Assembly (NCBI GenBank): GCA_049840935.1
Contig: JASGJA010000025.1
Location: forward strand, 248,001 to 312,000
DNA from: Mesorhizobium_G sp049840935
GTDB taxonomy: Bacteria > Pseudomonadota > Alphaproteobacteria > Rhizobiales > Rhizobiaceae
Reading direction: 5' to 3'
Length of the DNA stretch: 64,000 bases
Each line of letters opens with the position of its first letter. Positions within the stretch are counted from its first letter, which is position 1. The notes under the pieces are model-generated. The model was not told the origin of the DNA. It saw only the letters and a list, made by a program, of their open reading frames with translations, and made no database searches. Shown one piece after another: positions 8,492 through 16,181 of the stretch. The position numbers and the translations under genes are program-made.

Positions 8492-9526
8492 ATGGACTCC
8501 GACCAGCACGACGGCAGGAACTTTTCCTCGGATGCAGAGCGTCCGACACTCAAGACTATTGCCTTTATGACAGGGCTGGGTGTGACGACGGTATCGCGTG
8601 CGCTGAAGGATGCGCCGGAAATCGGCCTTGAAACGCGCAAGCGTGTACAACTCGTGGCGCGGCAGGTGGGCTATCGGCCAAATCGCGCCGGTGTACGTCT
8701 TCGCACGGGCAAGACGAATGTTATCAGCCTGATCCTCGACACGCAGGAATCGATTGGCGGGTTTGTGTCGGATATTGTCTACGGCGTGTCCGAACATCTC
8801 GCGCAGACGCCGTACCATCTCATCCTGACGCCATATTCGCGCGACAACGACCCGATGGAGCCCATTCGGTATGTGGTGGAAACCGGATCGGCGGACGGCA
8901 TCATCATTTCGCGAACGCAGCCGAATGATCCGCGCGTGCGTTATCTAGCCGAACGCGGATTTCCGTTCGCGACGCATGGCCGGACACTGGTGAAGCCAGC
9001 GCACGCATTCCATGATTTCGACAATTACGCATTTGGCCAGATCGCCGTGCAACGGCTTGCAGCATTGGGACGAAAACGGCTTGCATTGTTGGGGCCTAGC
9101 GCCGTGCTTTCTTATGCGCAGCACACGAGAGATGGCTTCACCGATGCGCTGGCCAGCCAAGGTGTTTCCGAAGTTCCGTTCCCACAAGTCACCACCGATG
9201 ACACGATGGAAGCGATACGTGATGCGACGCTGGAAATGATGCGGCGCAAACGGCCGCCGGACGGTATTGTGTCCAGCGCTGGCGGTGCAGCTTTCTCCAT
9301 CGTGGCAGGAATCGAGGAAGCGGGGCTGCAACTTGGGCGGGACATCGATATCATATCCAAGCAATCGTTCCGCTTGCTGCCGATTTTCAGGCCGCAGATT
9401 CAGGTCGTCAATGAAGACTTCCGACTTGCGGGCCGCAATCTCGCACGTGCCGTGATAGGTGCAATCGGCGGGGCGGAGCTGCACACGCTCCAGACGATCG
9501 AAGTGCCTGACGCTTCACAAGACTAG
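8492..9526 (+). CDS. LacI-family transcriptional regulator of the sugar ABC operon
   Basis: This 344-residue regulator has an N-terminal LacI helix-turn-helix (LKTIAFMTGLGVTTVSRALKD, residues about 19-39) and the hinge region GYRPNRAGVRLRTGKTNVIS. A periplasmic-binding-protein-like effector domain follows, which would bind a sugar ligand. The open frame extends 42 codons upstream, but that stretch covers operator copy 2. ATG 8492 puts the DNA-binding domain near the N terminus as in most members. The gene is divergent from the sugar transporter operon, and two matching palindromes lie between them, so this operon is its likely target. Confidence 0.88.
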   Translation: MDSDQHDGRNFSSDAERPTLKTIAFMTGLGVTTVSRALKDAPEIGLETRKRVQLVARQVGYRPNRAGVRLRTGKTNVISLILDTQESIGGFVSDIVYGVSEHLAQTPYHLILTPYSRDNDPMEPIRYVVETGSADGIIISRTQPNDPRVRYLAERGFPFATHGRTLVKPAHAFHDFDNYAFGQIAVQRLAALGRKRLALLGPSAVLSYAQHTRDGFTDALASQGVSEVPFPQVTTDDTMEAIRDATLEMMRRKRPPDGIVSSAGGAAFSIVAGIEEAGLQLGRDIDIISKQSFRLLPIFRPQIQVVNEDFRLAGRNLARAVIGAIGGAELHTLQTIEVPDASQD

Positions 9527-9651
9527 TTCTTCGGCTGAATTCGGCATTCCAAACATTGCAGTTTAACCTGTTTCTTCAGGTGAAATGTTGCAATCGATCC
9601 GGTTGCAGTGCATACCTTCATCATATTATATTTTTCTAATGAGGAAAGCGC

Positions 9652-10491
9652 TTGCGGACGCTAAGGACCAATACCCGCTATGGTGAAATTCTGGTCCCCG
9701 CAACAGACATTTGTGTTGGGCGTTCGCTCGTAGAGTATGGCGAGTGGACACAGAGCGAAGTTGACCTGCTGTTGCAGATCGTTCGTCCGGGCATGACTGT
9801 TCTCGATGTGGGAGCAAACGTCGGATATCATACTTTGGCGCTTTCAAAAGCAGTCGGGCCAAGCGGAGTTGTTGTATCATTTGAGCCTCAACCCGCGATA
9901 TTTCAGTTGTTGGCTGCCAATATTGCCAACAACAACCTTGGCAATGTCACGGCGCTGAATGCGGCAGTTGGAGAAAAGCGGGGTCTCGTTGATATGCCGC
10001 CGTTCTCTTATGACGATACCCAGAACTTTGGCGCGCTGGACATACGTTCATTCCTCAAGGGAGAAACGGAAACTACCGCATATATTCCAATCGCTATGCA
10101 GCGCCTTGATGATATCTCGCTGGCGAGAAACGCTCAACTTATCAAGCTCGATGTCGAGGGAATGGAACTGGCTGCGCTTCGCGGCGCTACGGAAATTCTG
10201 GCTCGTTGTCGACCTGCATTGTTCGTTGAAAACCACAGCGCAGGTGAATCCTCGGAGCAACTTCTGCAGTTTCTGGATCAGCACGGCTAGGATTGCTATT
10301 GGCAGATAGCGCTCTCTTACAATCCGGCCAATTTCAAATCCAACCAGATCAATGTTTTTGAAAACGCTGCATCGATCAACAATTTGGCTATTCCCCGCGA
10401 GGCAAACGGAGGAGTTGAGGGATTGCCAAAGGTAAAGGATATCGGAGACCATCCGGAAAAATGGATGGCGGGCAGAGTTCCTTTGCTCTAG
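9652..10491 (+). pseudogene. FkbM-family methyltransferase interrupted by one in-frame TAG
   Basis: The first 212 codons encode an SAM-dependent FkbM-type methyltransferase. The SAM-binding motif TVLDVGANVGYHTLAL (around residue 49), VSFEPQPAIFQLL and the LIKLDVEGMELAALRGA motif (around 165) are all present. The reading frame then meets TAG at 10288. In the same frame it continues for 66 more codons (DCYWQIALSYNPANFKSNQINV onward, shown here in part) to a TAG at 10489, and this tail looks like the normal C-terminal part of the family. Reading the TAG as a tyrosine codon would give GYDCYW. The start is TTG 9652, preceded by GAGGAAAG. FkbM enzymes O-methylate sugars and polyketides. It stands alone between a LacI gene and purU. 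Confidence 0.72.
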
Positions 10492-10634
10492 CCGGGTGCT
10501 GCGGCGCCTGAGGCGACTGATCCGCTCACGCCGTGAATGGGTCGCAAAAAAGCAAGCGGAGCTTCGTTTCGGGCGATAGGTCATTGCATGTGACCGCTGC
10601 GGGTGGTCGGTTTTCAGTTTTGAAAGAGACCACA

Positions 10635-11525
10635 ATGATTCTCGACCATTATGTTCTGACCGTCTCATGCCCTTCGGTGCGCGGGATCGTTGCGGCCATC
10701 TCCGGCTATCTGGCCGAGAAAGGCTGCTACATCGTTGATTCTTCACAGTTTGACGATCTGGGTACGAAGAAGTTCTTCATGCGCGTTTCCTTTACTTCGC
10801 AAGAAGGTGTGTCGGCGGAAGATATTTTCGAAGGCTTCAAGCCAATTGGCGAGAAGTTCCAGATGGACTACGAGTTTTCGAGCAGTCGCGACCGCACGAA
10901 AGTGCTGCTGATGGTGTCGCGTTTCGGCCATTGCCTGAACGATCTGCTTTACCGCTGGAAGATCGGCGCGCTGCCCATCGATATTGTCGGCGTGATTTCC
11001 AACCATTTCGACTATCAGAAGGTCGTGGTGAACCATGACATTCCGTTCCATCGCATTGTGGTGACGAAGGAGAACAAGGCGAAGGCGGAAGCGCAGCTCA
11101 TGGACGTTGTGGAAGACACGGGAGCGCAGCTTATCGTTCTGGCGCGCTATATGCAGGTGCTGTCTGATGATCTTTGCCGGAAAATGTCGGGCAAGATCAT
11201 CAATATTCATCACTCGTTTTTGCCGAGTTTCAAAGGGGCAAATCCCTACAAGCAAGCCTATGAGCGCGGCGTGAAACTGATTGGCGCGACGGCGCATTAT
11301 GTGACCGCCGATCTGGATGAAGGCCCGATCATCGAGCAAGACATTGCGCGAATTACACACGCGCAGAGTGCCGAGGACTATGTTTCGATTGGCCGCGATG
11401 TTGAGAGCCAGGTGCTGGCGCGCGCGATCCACGCGCACATTCACCATCGCACCTTTATCAATGGCAATCGAACGGTCGTGTTCCCGGCCAGCCCCGGCAG
11501 CTATGTTTCAGAGCGGATGGGCTGA
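10635..11525 (+). CDS. purU: Formyltetrahydrofolate deformylase
   Basis: This 296-residue enzyme hydrolyses 10-formyl-tetrahydrofolate to formate and tetrahydrofolate, which balances one-carbon pools and supplies formate. An N-terminal ACT domain (residues about 1-85, DHYVLTVSCPSVRGIVAAIS) is followed by a formyltransferase-fold domain. That domain has the catalytic Asn-His region INIHHSFLPSFKGANPY (about residue 192-208) and the Asp motif VTADLDEGPIIEQD (about 223-236). The frame is open 34 codons upstream, but ATG 10635 gives the standard N terminus. It appears monocistronic. Confidence 0.95.
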   Translation: MILDHYVLTVSCPSVRGIVAAISGYLAEKGCYIVDSSQFDDLGTKKFFMRVSFTSQEGVSAEDIFEGFKPIGEKFQMDYEFSSSRDRTKVLLMVSRFGHCLNDLLYRWKIGALPIDIVGVISNHFDYQKVVVNHDIPFHRIVVTKENKAKAEAQLMDVVEDTGAQLIVLARYMQVLSDDLCRKMSGKIINIHHSFLPSFKGANPYKQAYERGVKLIGATAHYVTADLDEGPIIEQDIARITHAQSAEDYVSIGRDVESQVLARAIHAHIHHRTFINGNRTVVFPASPGSYVSERMG

Positions 11526-11618
11526 CCGGCGTTTGGCAGGAACAGCGCTTTCCCGCATCTGGCTCGCTTGATGGGGAAAAGAGGTTGAGGCAATTATCGC
11601 GGCGCAGGAGGCCTCGCG

Positions 11619-12245
11619 ATGATCCTTATCGGCCAGTATGATTCACCATTCGTACGACGTATCGGCATCGCGCTGACGCTCTATGGGATCGCGTTTGAAC
11701 ACTGGCCGTGGTCTACGTTTGGCGATGCCGACAAGCTAAGAGAGTATAATCCGCTGACGCGTGTGCCTACGCTCGTGCTCGACGGCGGTGAGGTGCTCAT
11801 CGAGACGTCGGCAATTACCGATTACATTGACGGTTTGGTGCCGGTGGAGCGTCGGCTGTTTTCGGTTCAACAGCCGGAGCGCTATCGTGCGATGCGCGTT
11901 GTGGGGCTCGCGTCCGGTCTGTCGGATCTTGCCGTGCGGCTTTTCTACGAAAAGGTTTTGCATAAGACGCCGTCCGACGTAATGGTCGAGCGCCTGCTTA
12001 CGCAGCTTGGCGCAGGGCTAGCAGTGCTTGAGGGGGAGCGCGCGGATTCGGCCTCACCCTATTGGTTTGGCGAGACTATCGGTTACGCGGACATTGCCGT
12101 GGCGGCTGCGCTGCGTCACATGAAAGAAGCGCATCCGGGGCTGGCAGACAGCGCGGATTATCCCGCGCTGATCGCGTTTTCTGACAAGCTCGAACAATTG
12201 CCGGCGTTTCAAAAGGTATCGCAGGTTTTCATCCCGCCTGCTTGA
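11619..12245 (+). CDS. Glutathione S-transferase family protein
   Basis: This 208-residue protein has the two-domain GST layout. A thioredoxin-like N-terminal half (MILIGQYDSPFVRRIGIAL, with the Ser near residue 9 placed as the glutathione-activating residue, and PTLVLDGGEVLIETSAITDYI) is followed by an all-helical C-terminal half. GSTs conjugate or reduce electrophilic substrates in the cytoplasm. The start follows GGCGCAGGAGG. It lies 90 bases after purU on the same strand. The specific class and substrate cannot be assigned. Confidence 0.88.
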   Translation: MILIGQYDSPFVRRIGIALTLYGIAFEHWPWSTFGDADKLREYNPLTRVPTLVLDGGEVLIETSAITDYIDGLVPVERRLFSVQQPERYRAMRVVGLASGLSDLAVRLFYEKVLHKTPSDVMVERLLTQLGAGLAVLEGERADSASPYWFGETIGYADIAVAAALRHMKEAHPGLADSADYPALIAFSDKLEQLPAFQKVSQVFIPPA

Positions 12246-12293
12246 ACAAAAATAACCTCCGCGACACGTCGCCTTTACCTGGTTGGGCCAAGA

Positions 12294-12390
12294 CCCCCAC
12301 CCCTTACCCCTCCCCTCAAGGGGGAGGGGGACATAAGCGCCGAGTTCTCAATTCCCCCTCCCCCTTGAGGGGAGGGGTAAGGGGTGGGGG
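12294..12390. repeat. Long CG-rich palindromic intergenic repeat, family A copy 1
   Basis: Two perfect 37-base inverted arms (12294-12330 and 12354-12390) flank a 23-base spacer. Each arm itself contains the mini-palindrome CCCCTCAAGGGG. Two more copies of the family lie at 30970 and 62706, and part of this spacer (GCCGAGTTCTCAATT) recurs in the third copy. It sits between convergent genes, where the hairpin could also help end transcription. Confidence 0.93.
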
Positions 12391-12429
12391 TAGGTTTAAA
12401 AACAATCGCACATCCGCAGAAGTCGTGGG

Positions 12430-12915
12430 CTATTTTCCGTCATATGCCTTTTGCAAGGTGGCAATGTCGATCTTGCCCATTTCCATCATGGCGTGGAACG
12501 CGCGGGTCGCCTTTTCCTTGTTGGCGTCCATGTACATGTCGATGCCCGGACCCCAATAGATTTGCCAGGAAAGGCCGAAGCGGTCCTTTAGCCAACCGCA
12601 CGGCCCCGGCTCTCCGCCACCTTCAAGCAGGGCGTTCCAGTAGTAATCGATTTCGGCCTGATCCTTGCAGTCGACCATCAGCGAAATGGCTTCGCTGAAC
12701 TTGAATTGCGGCCCGCCATTGAGGGCCATGAGCTTCACGCCTTCGAGTTCAAACTCGATGACCATCACAGTGCCTTCAGGTGCGTGACCTCCCTTGAGAT
12801 AGTGCGCGGTTCGCAAAATGCGCGAATTTTTGAAAACTGACGTGTAGAAGGCAACTGCCTCCTCGCCGTTGAAGTCGAACCAAAGGCAGGGCGCAATTTT
12901 CTGTACGATTGCCAT
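12430..12915 (-). CDS. VOC-superfamily protein, PhnB/3-demethylubiquinone-methyltransferase-like
   Basis: This 161-residue protein of the vicinal-oxygen-chelate fold begins IAPCLWFDFNGEEAVAFYTSVF and continues through FELEGVKLMALNGGP, FKFSEAISLMVDCKDQAEIDYYW and GWLKDRFGLSWQIYW. These match the PhnB-like group often labelled as 3-demethylubiquinone-9 3-methyltransferase. The group includes glyoxalase- and bleomycin-resistance-like proteins with mostly unproven roles. The ribosome site GAGGAGAATGTA precedes ATG 12915. It stands alone between a palindromic repeat and the phosphofructokinase gene. The family is certain; its biochemical role is not. Confidence 0.85.
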   Translation of the reverse strand: MAIVQKIAPCLWFDFNGEEAVAFYTSVFKNSRILRTAHYLKGGHAPEGTVMVIEFELEGVKLMALNGGPQFKFSEAISLMVDCKDQAEIDYYWNALLEGGGEPGPCGWLKDRFGLSWQIYWGPGIDMYMDANKEKATRAFHAMMEMGKIDIATLQKAYDGK

Positions 12916-13012
12916 TACATTCTCCTCGCATGCGCGCGGGGTTGCGCGTCATGGCAAGGACGAACGGCACTCTTTGGTTCCGACAAATTTATTGAGCGCG
13001 GCCTCGCGTGAC

Positions 13013-14179
13013 TTAGACGAACGGACGACCAGTCTCGTATTTGCGGGGAATGAGGCGCTTGAGATAATCAATGCCGGGTTGTGCCAGATGCGTGCCGTCT
13101 GCGGTCAGGAAATCATCCGGCATATGCCGCGTTTTCGCCGCGACCGACGATAAAGGCACCTTGCGCATGACCGTTTTGCCGCCCTCATATTTGAGCGCAA
13201 CAGAGCCGCCGCCTTCTTCGGCAACTTGAATGGCATATTGCCCTGCCTCATATGCCTCGCGGGCGTCGGTGGCGTTGATTGCGCCGATGTAACCGCGCGG
13301 CATGTAGCCAAGTGCATCAACGCGGGCGCGTTTTCCGGGAAGACCGTTGGCGAGAGCGGTTTCAAAAGCGCGGTTCAGGTCGCTGCCGGAAAGCTTGACG
13401 TTGCCGTGGGCATCGCGCTCGACCTTGTCGGAGCCAACAATGCTTTCGACCAACGACTTGCCGTCCTCGGTGGTGACGCCTTCGGAAACGGCAACGACGC
13501 AACGCTTGTATTTGTCCATCGTGCGCTTCACGTCGTCGATGAAGCGGGCTGTCGAGAAGGGACGCTCCGGCACGTAGATGAGGTGCGGACCGTCATCCTC
13601 GTCGTCGCGCCATGCGGCTGCGGCGGCGGTCAGGAAACCGGCATGACGGCCCATGACGATGCCGACATAGATGCCGGGCAGCGCCCGGAAATCGAGATCG
13701 ACGCTCTGAAACGCACCGGCGACGAACTCGCCTGCGGAGATGAAGCCAGGCGTGTGATCGTTTTCCATCAGATCATTGTCGATGGTCTTGGGCGCATGAA
13801 CGAAGGCCATCGATCCGCCTGCGGCGTCGGTCAGTATCTGCTGTGTGCCGGAAGTGTCGTTGCCGCCAATATACATGAAGGCGTCGGCATTGACCTTTTG
13901 CAGGCCCTTCAGAACCTGTTCGCAATAGGCGGCATCAGGCTTGTCGCGCGTGGAACCAAGTGCTGCGCCGGGCGTGTTGCCAATTGCGCGCATGCGGGCG
14001 GGCGGCACATCGGAGAAATCCACGTAGTCGCCGTCGCGAATGCCACGCACGCCATGCCGCGCGCCAAGGATGCGGGCATCCGGGTAGCGCCGCTCAATCT
14101 CGGCAACTGCACCCGCAAGTGTCTGGTTGATGACGGCGGTCGGGCCGCCACCTTGAGCTATGACGAACGTCTTGGGCAT
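13013..14179 (-). CDS. pfp: 6-phosphofructokinase, pyrophosphate-dependent type
   Basis: This 388-residue cytoplasmic enzyme phosphorylates fructose 6-phosphate. Seen are the nucleotide/PPi loop GGGPTAVINQ near the N terminus, YIGGNDTSGT (about residue 102), the catalytic APKTIDNDL (about 129-137) and GIVMGRHAGF (about 172-181). An Asp at the second variable position of the GGxD loop, where ATP enzymes have Gly, is the known marker of PPi specificity. PPi enzymes work reversibly and may serve pentose-phosphate or gluconeogenic flux. The gene is on the minus strand with the start of a VOC protein gene 97 bases beyond its end. Confidence 0.88.
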   Translation of the reverse strand: MPKTFVIAQGGGPTAVINQTLAGAVAEIERRYPDARILGARHGVRGIRDGDYVDFSDVPPARMRAIGNTPGAALGSTRDKPDAAYCEQVLKGLQKVNADAFMYIGGNDTSGTQQILTDAAGGSMAFVHAPKTIDNDLMENDHTPGFISAGEFVAGAFQSVDLDFRALPGIYVGIVMGRHAGFLTAAAAAWRDDEDDGPHLIYVPERPFSTARFIDDVKRTMDKYKRCVVAVSEGVTTEDGKSLVESIVGSDKVERDAHGNVKLSGSDLNRAFETALANGLPGKRARVDALGYMPRGYIGAINATDAREAYEAGQYAIQVAEEGGGSVALKYEGGKTVMRKVPLSSVAAKTRHMPDDFLTADGTHLAQPGIDYLKRLIPRKYETGRPFV

Positions 14180-14250
14180 GGTGTTCTCCTCCCGCGCTTA
14201 CGGGCATGCGGTCTAGGCTTTCTAGACCTCAAAAGCGAGAGAAGAAATGC

Positions 14251-15033
14251 CTAAAGAACGACGATTTGGGTCTTGTTCATAACCGCGTTGGAATTCACGC
14301 GGTCGAACAGGTCGATGACGTCCTGATTCATCATGCGCACGCAACCCGATGACATGGCCTGACCGATGGTCCACCACTCTGGCGAACCGTGAACGCGGTA
14401 ACCGGTGTCCTGATTGTCTCGGTAAATGTAGAGCGCACGCGCGCCCAGCGGATTGTCCAGACCGCCGGGCTGTCCGCCAGCCCATTTACCGACTTCCGGC
14501 TTGCGGGCGATCATTTCCTTTGGCGGGGTCCATGTTGGCCATTTGCGGCCATATTGAATCACGCCGCGACCGGACCATTCAAAGCCAGCCTTGCCGATGC
14601 CAACGCCGTAACGCAGCGCTTCGCCACCGGTTTGAACGTGGTATAGATAGCGGTTCTTCGTATCGACAACGAGTGTGCCCGGTGCCTCGCCTGTGGGATC
14701 TACGACGATCTGGCGGCGGAACTCCGGCTTCACCTTCTGATAGGGAATGGCGGGCAGCACGAAGCCGGAATCCTCGAACGAGGCATACATCACTTCCGGG
14801 TTCGTGACATTTCGGTCGATGCTGATCTGCGGTCGGATAGCGCCCGTGGGCGACATGTCTACGGTGTTCATGGCTGGAGCGCCGGAACTGAAATCACCGG
14901 AACCGAAGTCGATTGTCGAGCAACCTGCTGCGCCGAGCAGCGCGGAGCCGAAGCCGAAGAGCGCAGTTCTGCGCGTAATGGAGAATTCGGAACGCGAATG
15001 TTCGGAATTTTCAGACGAATGCTTAGGCAACAT
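14251..15033 (-). CDS. L,D-transpeptidase (YkuD/ErfK family), lipoprotein-like export signal
   Basis: This protein of about 260 residues cross-links peptidoglycan or attaches proteins to it in the periplasm. The C-terminal YkuD domain has the active-site pair in RVHGSPEWWTIGQAMSSGCVR (shown without its last residue), with the catalytic Cys at about residue 234. The N terminus has a twin-arginine pair (ITRRTALFGFGSALLG) running into LLGAAGC, a lipobox-like site, so a Tat-exported lipoprotein is possible. The start at 15033 is chosen over 15078 because the longer version adds 15 residues with no signal-like character. It lies 71 bases upstream of the phosphofructokinase start on the same strand. 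Confidence 0.87.
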   Translation of the reverse strand: MLPKHSSENSEHSRSEFSITRRTALFGFGSALLGAAGCSTIDFGSGDFSSGAPAMNTVDMSPTGAIRPQISIDRNVTNPEVMYASFEDSGFVLPAIPYQKVKPEFRRQIVVDPTGEAPGTLVVDTKNRYLYHVQTGGEALRYGVGIGKAGFEWSGRGVIQYGRKWPTWTPPKEMIARKPEVGKWAGGQPGGLDNPLGARALYIYRDNQDTGYRVHGSPEWWTIGQAMSSGCVRMMNQDVIDLFDRVNSNAVMNKTQIVVL

Positions 15034-15456
15034 ACACACCCACACAAGTTTACTGAGGCCATGGCTCCGACAAGCCAATTGTCCCGCATTTTCAAGGCTT
15101 ATGGTTGATAAAGGGTGAAAATAGAAAACGTTTTGTTTTCAATGAAATATAATTGTTTACGCTCTGTGAAGCTTGGCATTTCATGGCCTGCCGCGACTTT
15201 TCCCGCTTTTCGTCACAAAGCCGTCCAGAGGGCAAGGCTAGTATTATGCTGCATTGCACAATCGGGCGGTTAAGGGGATGCGCATCATGTCACCAGTATT
15301 GTCGGCCACAGCGAAACGCTGTTCTTTTCCGGGTGTTCTCGTAGGGGCGGCGGTTCACGAATTTGCTGAACCATTTGCGCCTCGCGAGCGACATGCTATG
15401 CGTCGGCCAGAGGTGCGGCGGCAGTTCTAGTCTGTGCCTCGCTCGGTGAGGCGCGC
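15034..15456. other. 423-base intergenic region, no assured gene
   Basis: This gap separates the divergent L,D-transpeptidase and LysE genes. The half near the transpeptidase is AT-rich (around 15110-15160) and probably holds its promoter. A short plus-strand frame at 15278-15430 could make a 50-residue basic peptide (MRIMSPVLSATAKRC...), with AAGGGG nine bases before its second ATG at 15287. It has no recognisable family and is not called as a gene. Nothing else was recognised. Confidence 0.5.
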
Positions 15457-16080
15457 ATGACATTCGAAACCTGGCTTGCCTTTTGTGCTGCATCTGCGGT
15501 GCTGCTGATTATTCCCGGACCGACCATTCTATTGGTGGTTTCGTACGGGCTGGGGCAGGGGTGGCGCACGGCGCTGCCCACCGCAATCGGTGTTGCGCTG
15601 GGTGATTTCACAGCAATGACGCTTTCCATGCTCGGCGTGGGTGCGCTGCTGGCGACATCCGCAACCGTGTTCACTGTGCTGAAGCTCGTGGGTGCGGCCT
15701 ATCTGATTTATCTCGGCGTGAAGTTGTTCCGCGCGGGCGGGACATTGCAGGCCGAACCAAAGCGCGATGCGGCTTCGGCATTTAAGATGGTCGGCCACGC
15801 GTGGGTGGTGACAGCACTCAATCCAAAGAGCATCACGTTCTTCGTAGCGTTCCTGCCGCAGTTCCTCGATCGCCACGCGGATTTCTGGTCGCAAATGCTG
15901 GTTTTCGAGACGACTTTTCTCGTGCTCGCCTTCCTGAATGCGCTTGGATATGCGCTGGCGGCAGCTCGGGCGCGTAGGGTTTTTGCCAATCCGCGAGCAA
16001 TCACCATTTTCAACCGGGCTGGTGGTACGATGCTGGTCGGCGCGGGCATTGCAACCGCCGCGGCGCGAACCGGAAGTTGA
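15457..16080 (+). CDS. LysE-family translocator (amino-acid/metabolite exporter)
   Basis: This 207-residue inner-membrane protein has the family N terminus (MTFETWLAFCAASAVLLIIPGPT, where IIPGPT is the conserved motif). About six hydrophobic segments cover residues 5-25, 38-62, 68-85, 110-135, 145-170 and 185-205. The segment NPKSITFFVAFLPQF (about residue 125) is typical of the RhtB/LysE group. Members export basic amino acids, homoserine or threonine; the substrate here is unknown. It is a single gene, 101 bases before xylB. Confidence 0.88.
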   Translation: MTFETWLAFCAASAVLLIIPGPTILLVVSYGLGQGWRTALPTAIGVALGDFTAMTLSMLGVGALLATSATVFTVLKLVGAAYLIYLGVKLFRAGGTLQAEPKRDAASAFKMVGHAWVVTALNPKSITFFVAFLPQFLDRHADFWSQMLVFETTFLVLAFLNALGYALAAARARRVFANPRAITIFNRAGGTMLVGAGIATAAARTGS

Positions 16081-16094
16081 GCGTGAAAAAGAAT

Positions 16095-16107
16095 CTGGTA
16101 GGACCAG
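16095..16107. promoter_or_regulatory. Candidate FadR/GntR-type operator upstream of xylBA
   Basis: CTGGTAGGACCAG is a perfect palindrome of two 5-base arms around AGG. It matches the TGGT-N3-ACCA pattern bound by many FadR-subgroup GntR repressors. It lies 75 bases before the xylB start and is followed by six T, so a weak terminator for the LysE gene is an alternative reading. No GntR gene is in the window. Confidence 0.45.
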
Positions 16108-16181
16108 TTTTTTCCATTTAATTTTTTTGCTAGGAAGGCGACGCGGGTTTGGCTTCGCGCCACCGCGAGGAGGAGTAGCGA

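Noticed and set aside
12294..12390. CRISPR-like array or tandem repeat at the CG-rich palindromes
   Set aside because: Each is one inverted pair with one spacer; there are no regularly spaced direct repeats and no cas genes.
14211..14229. Hairpin GGTCTAG...CTAGACC as a terminator after the L,D-transpeptidase gene
   Set aside because: The 7-bp stem lacks a U-run on the relevant strand and lies in a short gap between co-directional genes.
13226..14254. A 342-codon plus-strand frame opposite the phosphofructokinase gene
   Set aside because: It is the antisense shadow of a well-supported gene, with no ribosome site and no family pattern.
15278..15430. Possible 50-residue peptide in the gap before the LysE gene
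   Set aside because: It has a fair ribosome site for its second ATG but no recognisable family, and it is a short Arg-rich frame in high-GC DNA.
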